Below, in pieces: positions 7,186-15,434 of a stretch of 64,000 nucleotides of DNA. The position numbers and the translations under genes are program-made. The notes below the pieces were generated by a model. That model was not told the DNA's origin, ran no database searches, and saw nothing but the letters and a program-made list of their open reading frames with translations. Origin of the DNA: Oscillospiraceae bacterium (GTDB lineage: Bacteria; Bacillota; Clostridia; Oscillospirales; Ruminococcaceae); assembly GCA_020054675.1 (NCBI GenBank), contig JAIHAL010000003.1, positions 186,001 to 250,000 on the forward strand, given 5' to 3'. Numbering within the stretch: the first letter of the stretch is position 1; every line of letters starts with the position of its first letter.

Positions 7186-9119
7186 TGAAAATTATAAAAT
7201 ACCTTATCTCAATTGAACTTGTTTCAGACATGTGCTGCGGTACGGGTGAAGGCAACGGCAGTACTATTGATTGTCTTACAGCTTTTGATGAAATTGGATT
7301 GCCATATATCCCAGCTAAAAGGTTAAAAGGTTTGCTGCGTGCACAAGCTGAATTTTTATGCAAATACGGAGCTGCGACTGAAAAAGATATATTTGATTTA
7401 TTTGGATATGTTAACGGCAAAAGAGGAGCAATCAGGGTAAATAATGCCGTACTCGAAAATTTTGAAATTCTGAAATCTGAACTTATTGGATGTGCTGAAA
7501 AATCAGAAGTTGTTGATGCATATTGTTCAGTTCGTGCACAAACTTCAATTGATGATGACGGTATAGCCAAAAAAGGTTCTCTTAGATTAATTCAGGTTGT
7601 AAATAAAGGCAATAGTTTTTACTCTAATATTTATTTGAACAATGCAAATGAAAACATTGAAAATTTGTTGGAAAATTGCGTAAAAACATTGCGCCATATT
7701 GGAATGAACAAGACTCGAGGCTTTGGAGAAGTTAAATGCAGTTTGACTAAAATTTTTGAAATAGAGGTTTCACCAATGTCCTTTGATGTAGATAGTTCCC
7801 AGACAACAGTGACATATAATATTGATTTGCTTGATGATGTAGTTATTTCTGGTGGAGCAAACTCATCAAAAGATTACATCAGTGGCAGCATGGTTCAAGG
7901 CGCATTTGCGAGATATGTTAAGGATTTCAAAGGATTTGATTTGTTTCTTAAAAATGTAATTTTTTCTGATGCATATATTGATGGATTGCTTCCAGTGCCT
8001 TTTAGCTATGTTTCAATTAAAAATAGACCTGAAAAAGTTTTCAGTTTGGCAGATGGATATGAAAAAGATTCAAAAGAGCAATATGTGCCTGTTTCAGGAT
8101 ATTTTAAAATTGAAAATGGGAAATTTATAAAAAATGCTGTTGAAACTGCTGTGCAGTATCACTATTCAAATAAAACCCATGATATTTTTACATATAAAAA
8201 AATATTAAAAGGTCAAAAATTCAGTGGGACCATAATCGCCCCGCAGTCATATATAAATGTTTTGCAATCTGTGCTTGAACAAAATAACGGAATTTTGTTT
8301 TTAGGGGCGTCTTCTTGTGCGCAATATTCGGCGTGCAGGTTTTCTTTTGGTGAAGAACAGTATGATAAAACGATAAAAGTTCAAAACATAATGATAGCCG
8401 AGCTTTTAACGGATGCAGTAATTCGTGATGAATATGGCGCTATAAGCAGCAATGCAAAAGATTTGGCAAATGCATTTAAAGAGCTTTTTGATTTTAAAGA
8501 ATTTGAAATATATATAAAAACAATAACAGGCGGAGGCTTTAATAATAAATGGGGGCTGCCAATTCCGCAATATACTGCATTTGCAAGAGGCGGTGTTATT
8601 GTTTTTAAAGAATGTAAGGCAAAATTTGACAAAGAAATTCAAGAAAAAGGATATTTTAAAGACATTACATTTGGAGGATATGGTCAATATAAAATCCGTT
8701 TGGTTTCTCAAGAAAATGAGTTTGATGTTGTTGAACCTGAAAATGAAACTAAAATTTGCGATAAAAAGTCAGATGTTGTTAGAGAAGTATTAAATAAAAT
8801 AGAAAACAACCGCAATATTGCATTAGTGGAAGCCAAAGCAATAGAATTTGCCGCTGTATGTGATATTAAAGGGCTTTCAAGTTCTGCTGCGATGCGGGTA
8901 TATTCATTATTTTTAAAAAACAAGACTGTTTCTGAATTTGAAAATGCGGCTGAAATAAATTTTAAAACCAATGAATTATTGAGAAAATTTTCAAAAGGGT
9001 TGGTTGATGCGTATAATGGTTTAAAATCGCCAAAAACCAATGAACTTTTTGAAGCATTTGCAATGTCCTATTTAACGCAAATCAAACGCAGGTATCAACA
9101 AGGGGGCATCGAGGAATGA
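7185..9119 (+). CDS. RAMP-RAMP fusion with helical C-terminus (type III-D Cas7-Cas5-Cas11-like / Csx10-like)
   Basis: 644-residue protein with two RAMP folds. The first covers about residues 1-185, with YIPAKRLKGLLR near 41-52 and the glycine loop NKTRGFGE near 175. The second runs from about 200 to 510, with YISGSMVQGAFARY near 230 and a Gly-rich segment FARGGVIVF near 466. The last 120 or so residues have no RAMP features and look mostly helical. This layout fits the Cas7-Cas5-Cas11 fusion of the III-D variant complex, where the Csx10-like part acts as Cas5. Start and preceding stop overlap as TGATG, with GAGGAGG upstream. Family level (RAMP) is secure; the domain-by-domain naming is inference. 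It likely forms part of the backbone and crRNA 5' end region. Confidence 0.72.
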   Translation: MKIIKYLISIELVSDMCCGTGEGNGSTIDCLTAFDEIGLPYIPAKRLKGLLRAQAEFLCKYGAATEKDIFDLFGYVNGKRGAIRVNNAVLENFEILKSELIGCAEKSEVVDAYCSVRAQTSIDDDGIAKKGSLRLIQVVNKGNSFYSNIYLNNANENIENLLENCVKTLRHIGMNKTRGFGEVKCSLTKIFEIEVSPMSFDVDSSQTTVTYNIDLLDDVVISGGANSSKDYISGSMVQGAFARYVKDFKGFDLFLKNVIFSDAYIDGLLPVPFSYVSIKNRPEKVFSLADGYEKDSKEQYVPVSGYFKIENGKFIKNAVETAVQYHYSNKTHDIFTYKKILKGQKFSGTIIAPQSYINVLQSVLEQNNGILFLGASSCAQYSACRFSFGEEQYDKTIKVQNIMIAELLTDAVIRDEYGAISSNAKDLANAFKELFDFKEFEIYIKTITGGGFNNKWGLPIPQYTAFARGGVIVFKECKAKFDKEIQEKGYFKDITFGGYGQYKIRLVSQENEFDVVEPENETKICDKKSDVVREVLNKIENNRNIALVEAKAIEFAAVCDIKGLSSSAAMRVYSLFLKNKTVSEFENAAEINFKTNELLRKFSKGLVDAYNGLKSPKTNELFEAFAMSYLTQIKRRYQQGGIEE

Positions 9120-10318
9120 AAAATATAAAATATTATTTTACGGCAACATTTATTGCAAATTCTCCTATTCACGTTGGAAGCGGGCTTGATGAAAATAGCG
9201 ACAGTGATATTTTGATTGATGCTTCAAAGATGCCTGTTATTCCTGCAACTGCGATTGCCGGAAAAATTCGTCATTATTTAAAAAGTTGCAATGGCGAATT
9301 TGATTTTATATTTGGAAAAGGCAAATTGGGCAAGAATATAGAAGATGTTCAAAGTGACATTATTTTTTATGATGCTGTTTTTGATGGAGAGGATAATCAG
9401 GTAATATCGATTCGCGATAATGTTAAAATTGATGAAAAAGGGATTGCTGAAAACGGCGCAAAATTTGATTATGAAATAGTTGAACCGGGAGCAAGATTTA
9501 ATTTTAGGGCAGAATTAATTTGTGAAAATTTAGAATTTGCACATAAAATTTTTTCTGAAATAGTGCAAGGTTTTAATTGTGGAGATATTTTATTGGGAGC
9601 AAAAACTTCACGAGGGCTTGGCAGAATTTTAATAATTAATCCAAAATATATGGCTATTGATTTATCAAAAAACATTAAAGATTATATTGATTTTAATTGG
9701 GAAAAGGTTAGCAATGAATTTATTTCTGCCAAGAAAAATTTGAATTTATATGAAACTTTAAAAATTAAAATCACGGTAAATACGTTTATTTTTATTAGAA
9801 ATTACGCTTGTGTTACTCCTGACAAACTTAATAACAATAAACTTGTTGATGCTGAACAGCTTTCACATCAAGATGGAAGTGCTGTAATCCCCGGAACTTC
9901 ATGGGCTGGTGTTTTCAGGCATCATTTTGAGAGGATTTTAAATAAAACAGGGCAATCAACCGATTTGGTAAAAGAAATTTTTGGAGATGTAGATGAGCAA
10001 GCAAAATATAAAAAATCTTCAAAAATCATATTTTCGGAAAGTATTATTAAAAATTCAAATATGCACAACAGGACACGCACTGCGATAGATAGGTTTACAG
10101 GAAGTGCCGGTGATGGGCTTTTGTTTACCACAAGGCCATGTTATGGAGGAGAAGGGGAACTGATAATTAAATTGTTGAAAAATTTTAATGATATAAATAA
10201 AGTTAAAAATTTAATTGACATTTGCATTAGAGATTTTAATGCTGGATTTTTAAATATTGGCGGAGAAGGCTCCATAGGCGGCGGATTTATTAAAATGGAA
10301 GCTGGTGCTTGGCAATGA
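9116..10318 (+). CDS. Double-RAMP Cas7-like protein (Cas7-2x type)
   Basis: 400-residue protein with two successive Csm3/Cas7-like RAMP domains. The first, about 1-185, has SPIHVGSGLDENSDSD, PVIPATAIAGKIR and the glycine loop GAKTSRGLGR. The second, about 205-400, has VIPGTSWAGVFRHH, the NRTRTAIDRFTG segment typical of Cas7 thumb regions, and GGEGSIGGGF. Cas7-type type III subunits bind the crRNA and cut target RNA with an aspartate in the N-terminal loop. Acidic residues in GLDENSDSD are candidates, but I cannot assign the catalytic one. The start overlaps the upstream stop as ATGA. Third place in the operon matches the double-Cas7 protein of the III-D variant. Confidence 0.78.
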   Translation: MKNIKYYFTATFIANSPIHVGSGLDENSDSDILIDASKMPVIPATAIAGKIRHYLKSCNGEFDFIFGKGKLGKNIEDVQSDIIFYDAVFDGEDNQVISIRDNVKIDEKGIAENGAKFDYEIVEPGARFNFRAELICENLEFAHKIFSEIVQGFNCGDILLGAKTSRGLGRILIINPKYMAIDLSKNIKDYIDFNWEKVSNEFISAKKNLNLYETLKIKITVNTFIFIRNYACVTPDKLNNNKLVDAEQLSHQDGSAVIPGTSWAGVFRHHFERILNKTGQSTDLVKEIFGDVDEQAKYKKSSKIIFSESIIKNSNMHNRTRTAIDRFTGSAGDGLLFTTRPCYGGEGELIIKLLKNFNDINKVKNLIDICIRDFNAGFLNIGGEGSIGGGFIKMEAGAWQ

Positions 10319-10830
10319 ATGAATTTAAAAATATTTTTTCGCAAATACAACCTTATGATTTTAAAGGCATTGAAAAATTGCTTGATGATATTAAAGGCTA
10401 TAAATATGTTGTGATTTACAATATAAATGAAGTTTTAATTGAATTTGCAGAAAAAATATCCGCAAAAAAACTTGAAAAATTTACAGAATTAAGAGCATTT
10501 AATAACGATGGGGAGCTTGCTGTACGTTCATATGGCGGAAAATATAAAGGCAGAATTCGTACTGATGGAATTGGGGGAAATACTGAATACATAGATGAAG
10601 CGCATTTGCTTTGGGGAGATAAAAATAAAAATAAAATTATTTCTAATGAATATACTTCTTTATCCGAAGATAGGGGAATGCAATTGCTTGTGCCGTTTAT
10701 AGTGCCGGTTGGAGAGAATGCCTTTATAAAAATAAGAAATTATCTTTCTTCAGATTTGGATATTTTTCAGTTTGATGATTGGCGCATGGTGGAATTCTTT
10801 TCAAAAAAAGTCGAAATGGAGGAGGATTAA
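10315..10830 (+). CDS. csx19: Csx19-like type III-D accessory subunit
   Basis: 171-residue protein resembling the Csx19 (TIGR03984) family, small subunits seen in type III-D operons. Recognisable features are FTELRAFNNDGELAV, the GRIRTDGIGG turn, EYIDEAHLLWGD, a DRGMQLLVPF segment and VGENAFIKIRNYL, with a C-terminal DDWRMVEF. ATG 10315 is chosen because it overlaps the upstream TGA as ATGA; an in-frame TTG at 10309 is less likely. It has no known enzymatic motif. Its position between the double-RAMP gene and the large RAMP gene supports a structural role in the effector. Family call is from remembered consensus, not a search. Confidence 0.7.
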   Translation: MNEFKNIFSQIQPYDFKGIEKLLDDIKGYKYVVIYNINEVLIEFAEKISAKKLEKFTELRAFNNDGELAVRSYGGKYKGRIRTDGIGGNTEYIDEAHLLWGDKNKNKIISNEYTSLSEDRGMQLLVPFIVPVGENAFIKIRNYLSSDLDIFQFDDWRMVEFFSKKVEMEED

Positions 10831-10831
10831 T

Positions 10832-12679
10832 ATGCCTAAGCAATATATTAAGAGTGAATATTTTAAGAATAATTATTCTGAACAAAATAAAAATAAAACA
10901 AAAAAAGATGAATTCTTTATAAATCCATATACATTCATTCCGATTGAAACCGGGCCTGAACGCAGTGAGGTTGCTATTGGCGAACATACGGGCTTTATTG
11001 AATGCACTATGACCATAAGGGAAGGGCATCCTCTTTTTATACCTAATACTTCCATGTGCTGGGAAAAAGGAGACCACAAAACTTATGATTTTTATTCTTA
11101 TGATGATTTAAGCGAGTTTTTGAATCCTCCTCAAAATCCGCCTGAAAATCCTATAATTCCAGGAAGCGAAATCAGGGGCATGATTAGAAATATTTATGAA
11201 CAGCTTACAAATTCATGCTTTATTATTTCAAATGAAGAAAATTTACTTTATAAAAGAACGCCTCAGCCTAAAAAACCGGGTGTGCTTGATAAAAAAAACA
11301 AAATACTTTTTGAAGCGGACAGATATATGCTTAATACTACCGGCAAGACTAATTTTGGGACAAAAATTGGGATAAATGAATTAAAAACTGGAGATCTTAT
11401 TTATTTTAATCCTACCAGGCAAACATATGGAGAAATAAAAGGGAAAAGTATTGAAACCAAAGGCGTCGAGAGTTTGTGCAAAGAGAAAAAAGATGGCAAT
11501 TTGGAAGGTTATGTTTTAATAGGCGAAGAATTTATCAAAAAACATCATGATTCAGTAATGGTTATTAAAAAAGATAGTTCATCTTATAAATTGTCAGATG
11601 ATGATATGAAGCGTTTTAAAATACTTTTGGATTCATATAAAAAAGAATGTTATACAGATTATGAAAATGCATATAAAAATGAGTCTAAACGATATATTCC
11701 TGTGTTTTATGAAAAAATTGAAGATTTGATATATATGTCTCCGGCGCAAATTACAAAAGAAGTTTTCAAAACTACTGTCGGCAAATTGCTTGCAAAGGAG
11801 AAAAATTTTTATCACCAGTCTTGCAGTGACAAAAATAATGCTTGTCCTGCGTGCCGGTTGTTTGGAATGGTTGGTAAAAATGAAGATGGCGGTGCAATTG
11901 CAGGAAGAGTAAGATTTTCTGATGCAATTCCCAAAAAGGGAACTATACAGTGGTATGAAGGAAATGGTTGGCATACTTTGCCTGTTCTTGGGACTCCGCA
12001 TTTGTCAGCAACGGAATTTTATCTCGAAGATTCAGAAAGCATTAAAGGCAAAGGGACATGGAATTACGAATATTGTACTACATATCAAGGCTCAAAACCA
12101 ATATATAAAAAAATTTCACCAAAGCTTGCCGGACGAAAAGTATATTGGCATGGGAAATTTAAGTCAATTGAAGATGTGCCCAAAAAAATAAACCAAACCG
12201 TAAGATTAATGAACAAAGGCAGTTTTACATTTAAAGTTTATTTTCAAGATTTGACTGACGAAGAACTTTCCGACTTAAAATTTGCACTTGAACTTGACGG
12301 AAAAGGCATACATAAAATAGGGCGAGGCAAACCTATTGGAATGGGGGATGTAAAAATTGAAATAAATGATGTGAAGGAGCGTGTTTATTGCTACGATTCT
12401 GAAAAAGGTGAATTTAGAGCTGAATTCAATGACATTGAAATTGCAGAAACAAAACGTGACAAAAGTAAGATTTTAATATATACAAAACCAATGAATGCTG
12501 AAGATGAAAATTTGGTTTCATATCCTGCAACAAAAAATTCTAATAAAATATATGAATGGTTTGCAAAAAATCGCAAAAGGCTTACGGAAAATGATGAAAA
12601 ACATTGTGCTATGAAACCTGAGATTCAAAATACTTTGCCTAAGATAGACAGTGAAAATCAAAAATTACCCAAACTATAA
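10832..12679 (+). CDS. RAMP protein with large insertion (TIGR03986-like, Cas7-insertion type)
   Basis: 615-residue RAMP-superfamily protein. N-terminal RAMP elements include FIECTMTIREGHPLFIP and IIPGSEIRGMIRNIYEQL (up to about residue 125). The C-terminal half has CPACRLFGMVG (about 339-349) and the glycine loop IHKIGRGKPIGMGD (about 491-504). Between them lies a long Lys-rich insertion, consistent with the Cas7-with-insertion subunit of the III-D variant. The cysteine cluster CSDKNNACPACR may bind a metal. ATG 10832 follows GGAGGAT; the longer open frame to 10772 overlaps csx19. Role inferred: backbone subunit of the type III effector. Confidence 0.75.
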   Translation: MPKQYIKSEYFKNNYSEQNKNKTKKDEFFINPYTFIPIETGPERSEVAIGEHTGFIECTMTIREGHPLFIPNTSMCWEKGDHKTYDFYSYDDLSEFLNPPQNPPENPIIPGSEIRGMIRNIYEQLTNSCFIISNEENLLYKRTPQPKKPGVLDKKNKILFEADRYMLNTTGKTNFGTKIGINELKTGDLIYFNPTRQTYGEIKGKSIETKGVESLCKEKKDGNLEGYVLIGEEFIKKHHDSVMVIKKDSSSYKLSDDDMKRFKILLDSYKKECYTDYENAYKNESKRYIPVFYEKIEDLIYMSPAQITKEVFKTTVGKLLAKEKNFYHQSCSDKNNACPACRLFGMVGKNEDGGAIAGRVRFSDAIPKKGTIQWYEGNGWHTLPVLGTPHLSATEFYLEDSESIKGKGTWNYEYCTTYQGSKPIYKKISPKLAGRKVYWHGKFKSIEDVPKKINQTVRLMNKGSFTFKVYFQDLTDEELSDLKFALELDGKGIHKIGRGKPIGMGDVKIEINDVKERVYCYDSEKGEFRAEFNDIEIAETKRDKSKILIYTKPMNAEDENLVSYPATKNSNKIYEWFAKNRKRLTENDEKHCAMKPEIQNTLPKIDSENQKLPKL

Positions 12680-12699
12680 AAATGAATAGGAGGATAAAT

Positions 12700-14034
12700 A
12701 TGTCAAAGATTCTTATTACATCAGTAGGAGGCGGAGCTTCCAATAGTACTGTTTATGAAATTTTAGGGGAAAAAATAGAAAGTCCATATATTTATAAGGC
12801 CCTTAATCAAGCATATAATTATGATAAGATTATTTTTATCGGCACAGCTGGAAGCGGATGGAAAGAGCTTTATTGTTTTATTTGCAAAGAAAAGCAAAAA
12901 GAACCGGAGCAAAATTATATTGATGAACTTCAAAAATTATTTGATTCTGAGAATCCCCAAAATGAATGCATTGAAGATGTAAGAAAACAGCTTGAGCCTA
13001 TTAAAAAAGTTTTTAATGACTCATATAATAGCTCATGCGAAATAATTGTGCTTAAATATGGCTTAAATGATGAAGAAAATAAAGAAAATTTTGAGCTTAT
13101 GTTTAAGATTAATGATTATGTAAAGGATGGTGATGAAATAACTTTTGATATTACACATTCCTTTCGTTCGCTTGCATTTTATGAACTTCTTGCAGTTAAT
13201 TATGTAAAGGAAGCCAAGTTGAAAAAAGTTAAAATATCCATATCCTACGGTATGTTTGATATGTCGAAAAATAATGGAATTTCCCCTGTCGTTGATTTGT
13301 CCATATTTATCACGATGATGGATTTAATTAAGGCGGCTGAAGAATATAAGCGCAGCGGGACAGCGGTTTTGCTTGCGGAATTGCTGAATAATAATAACCT
13401 TGGATTAAATCTTAATGAAGAAGAAATAGATGTCTTAAAAAAATTGGGCAGCGAAATTATATCCACCAATGATTTAGAAGAATTTAAAAAATTAATAAAA
13501 AAATGCAATGAAATTGTTAAAAGTGATTGCAATGAAACAATAAAATTTATTTTTGAGGAATTAAACAGACAATTCTATGAAGTTTTAAATGATGATATGC
13601 TTCTTTGCATAAGGCTTGCCAATTGGCATTATGAAAAAGGTCGTTACATAAATGCTGCAGTTACAATTACTGAAGCAATTATTAAATATTGTGCAAGTTT
13701 AATCGGAGTTGATTTATCAAATTGGAAAAATAAAAATGAAGTGAGCGGAGTAATTCTAAAATTAAAATCCTCAAATAATGCTGTTAAAGATTTTAAAAAG
13801 TGCTATGAAACAATAAATGATGTGCGAAATACTCTTGCCCATGCAGATAAATTATCAAAGGATAAGTTGAAAGATTTTAAAAATTGTATTAATGATTTTT
13901 ATTCTCTTTATAAAAATAAATTTAAAGACCAAAAAGAAAACAAAGAAGCTCTTAAATCGGCATTGAAAATTATTTTTGATAATTTTGAAAAAAAGAAAGA
14001 AGATAAAGAAAATAAAAAAATAAAAAATAAATAA
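12700..14034 (+). CDS. CARF-HEPN ribonuclease (Csx1/TM1812-like), type III ancillary effector
   Basis: 444-residue protein. The N-terminal half is a CARF-type Rossmann domain beginning ILITSVGGG, with the TM1812/Csx2-family motif DITHSFRS (D150 to H153). The C-terminal half is helical and ends in a HEPN R-x4-H catalytic motif, R376-NTLA-H381, followed by a Lys-rich tail. Such proteins are RNases switched on by cyclic oligoadenylate from Cas10. ATG 12700 is preceded by AGGAGG at 12688-12693. The gene is the last of the III-D-like operon, 20 nt after the previous stop. Its presence argues that the neighbouring Cas10 still makes the signal. Confidence 0.85.
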   Translation: MSKILITSVGGGASNSTVYEILGEKIESPYIYKALNQAYNYDKIIFIGTAGSGWKELYCFICKEKQKEPEQNYIDELQKLFDSENPQNECIEDVRKQLEPIKKVFNDSYNSSCEIIVLKYGLNDEENKENFELMFKINDYVKDGDEITFDITHSFRSLAFYELLAVNYVKEAKLKKVKISISYGMFDMSKNNGISPVVDLSIFITMMDLIKAAEEYKRSGTAVLLAELLNNNNLGLNLNEEEIDVLKKLGSEIISTNDLEEFKKLIKKCNEIVKSDCNETIKFIFEELNRQFYEVLNDDMLLCIRLANWHYEKGRYINAAVTITEAIIKYCASLIGVDLSNWKNKNEVSGVILKLKSSNNAVKDFKKCYETINDVRNTLAHADKLSKDKLKDFKNCINDFYSLYKNKFKDQKENKEALKSALKIIFDNFEKKKEDKENKKIKNK

Positions 14035-14056
14035 TAATTTTTGCAATAACTTCAAA

Positions 14057-14092
14057 TAAAATTGCCACCTTTTCACAGATGGCAATTTTATT
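14057..14092. terminator. Bidirectional hairpin terminator
   Basis: Arms AAATTGCCA (14059-14067) and TGGCAATTT (14080-14088) are flanked by A- and T-rich ends. The hairpin sits between the convergent CARF-HEPN and thioesterase genes and can serve both. Confidence 0.75.
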
Positions 14093-14109
14093 TGGCATTT
14101 AATAAGAAA

Positions 14110-14589
14110 TCAATAATTTTCGGCGCGCCTTGCCTTTCTAAGCTCGGAGCGCTTTTTTCCTGCCTCGAATTCGGCTTTTTCTTCGTCGGTGTCGGGGATA
14201 AGCTTTGGAACCGGTGCAGGATTGTCGTTTTCATCGAGGGCAACCATTACAAGATAGGCACGATTTATCAAATTTTTAGTGCCTTGAAGAGTTTCTACAA
14301 AAGTTTCGACTTTTACTTCCATGGAGGTTGTTCCCACATAAGTCATAGTGCCTATTAAAACGAGGGTGGAATTTACTCTTGCAGGGGATTTGAACTGCAA
14401 ATTGTCAACGGCAACTGTTGTTACGTTCATGTTTGAATGTCTTCTTGCCACAACTGCCGCAACAATATCTATCCATTCCATAAGTCTTCCGCCGAAAAGC
14501 CTGTTGTATCCGTTTATGTGTTCGGGCATGAGTATTTGTATTTGTTCCGTGCGGGATTCATATACGTGTTTGGCTTTTTCAATTTCCAT
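14110..14589 (-). CDS. Acyl-CoA thioesterase, hotdog fold
   Basis: 159-residue single-hotdog acyl-CoA thioesterase (YciA/BACH-like). The family core is clear: HINGYNRLFGGRLMEWIDIVAAVVARRH, where the N and D of the FGG...D region form the active site, followed by VTTVAVDNLQFKSPARV. The C-terminal 30 residues are charged and helical. It would hydrolyse acyl-CoA to free acid plus CoA in the cytoplasm; chain length cannot be told. It is convergent with the type III operon and divergent from the ribbon-helix-helix gene, so it is outside both. Confidence 0.85.
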   Translation of the reverse strand: MEIEKAKHVYESRTEQIQILMPEHINGYNRLFGGRLMEWIDIVAAVVARRHSNMNVTTVAVDNLQFKSPARVNSTLVLIGTMTYVGTTSMEVKVETFVETLQGTKNLINRAYLVMVALDENDNPAPVPKLIPDTDEEKAEFEAGKKRSELRKARRAENY

Positions 14590-14691
14590 TCTATTTATGC
14601 ACCTGCCTTGTTAATAATAATTAAAGTATATCATATATTAAACTCGAAGGGAATACGCTTTAAAATTTGCAAACAAAATTATATAAAACTC

Positions 14692-14720
14692 TTGACAAGT
14701 TATATAATTAGTGGTACAAT
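14692..14720 (+). promoter_or_regulatory. Sigma-A promoter for RHH gene and clpB
   Basis: TTGACA at 14692-14697 and TACAAT at 14715-14720 with 17-nt spacing. The start codon of the RHH gene is 28 nt downstream of the -10, with GGAGGGTG between. Confidence 0.85.
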
Positions 14721-14748
14721 TATTTTCAGAAAACAGCGGAGGGTGATT

Positions 14749-15414
14749 ATGAAAAAATCGGTATATAGTATTATTTTAAGCGATGAAATTGTCGAGGAAA
14801 TCGATAGGCTTGCTTATTCTCTGAAAACAAGCCGCTCAAATCTTATAAATGAAATACTTGCAAAACATATTTCGTATGTCACTCCCGAAAAAAGGATGAG
14901 GGAAATACTCTCAATGGCGCAAAAATTTTTGTCATCGGAGGGGAACTGCTTTTTTCCGGAAATGCAGTCGCCGTCTTTTCTTGATATAAGGGCGGCGCTG
15001 AAATATAAATATAAACCGACAATAAGGTATTGCGTTGAACTTTATACGAAATCCGGAGGGCCTTTCGGACGGCTTAAAGTTTCGGTGCGGACACAAAGTG
15101 AAAGCCTTATAAGGGAGATGGGGGACTTTTTTAAAATCTGGAACGCCATTGAGAATAAGCTTTTATATGGCAAATATGGCGGAAGAGTCCCATCAGCATA
15201 TGAAAACAACTGCTATATGAGGGATTTTTATGTTTCGGGAGATTTAAGGAACTTCTCAGAGGATATTTTGGGCAGGGCGATTGCCGAATATGTTTGCGCG
15301 CTTGACAGGGGGGTAAAAATTTATCTTGGAAATGCGGATAACGGAACACAAGCATTTGAACTTGTTGCCCAAAGCTATGAAGATTACTTGCAAAACGCTG
15401 AAATGATAATATGA
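14749..15414 (+). CDS. Ribbon-helix-helix-like protein of unknown function upstream of clpB
   Basis: 221-residue protein. The N-terminal 45 residues (YSIILSDEIVEEIDRLAYSLKTSRSNLINEIL) look like a ribbon-helix-helix DNA-binding unit. I do not recognise the remaining 170 residues as a named domain; they include RYCVELYTKSGGPFGRLKVSVRT and end in an acidic C-terminus. ATG 14749 has GGAGGGTG upstream and lies behind a consensus promoter; the longer open frame to 14437 overlaps the opposing thioesterase. Only 20 nt separate it from clpB, so it is probably cotranscribed and could regulate the pair. That link is inference. Confidence 0.7.
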   Translation: MKKSVYSIILSDEIVEEIDRLAYSLKTSRSNLINEILAKHISYVTPEKRMREILSMAQKFLSSEGNCFFPEMQSPSFLDIRAALKYKYKPTIRYCVELYTKSGGPFGRLKVSVRTQSESLIREMGDFFKIWNAIENKLLYGKYGGRVPSAYENNCYMRDFYVSGDLRNFSEDILGRAIAEYVCALDRGVKIYLGNADNGTQAFELVAQSYEDYLQNAEMII

Positions 15415-15434
15415 TTTTTTGGAGGTGCATTTGA

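Noticed and set aside
14437-14748. 104-residue extension of the RHH protein
   Set aside because: It covers the opposing thioesterase gene and the promoter; ATG 14749 has the ribosome site and the family-like N-terminus.
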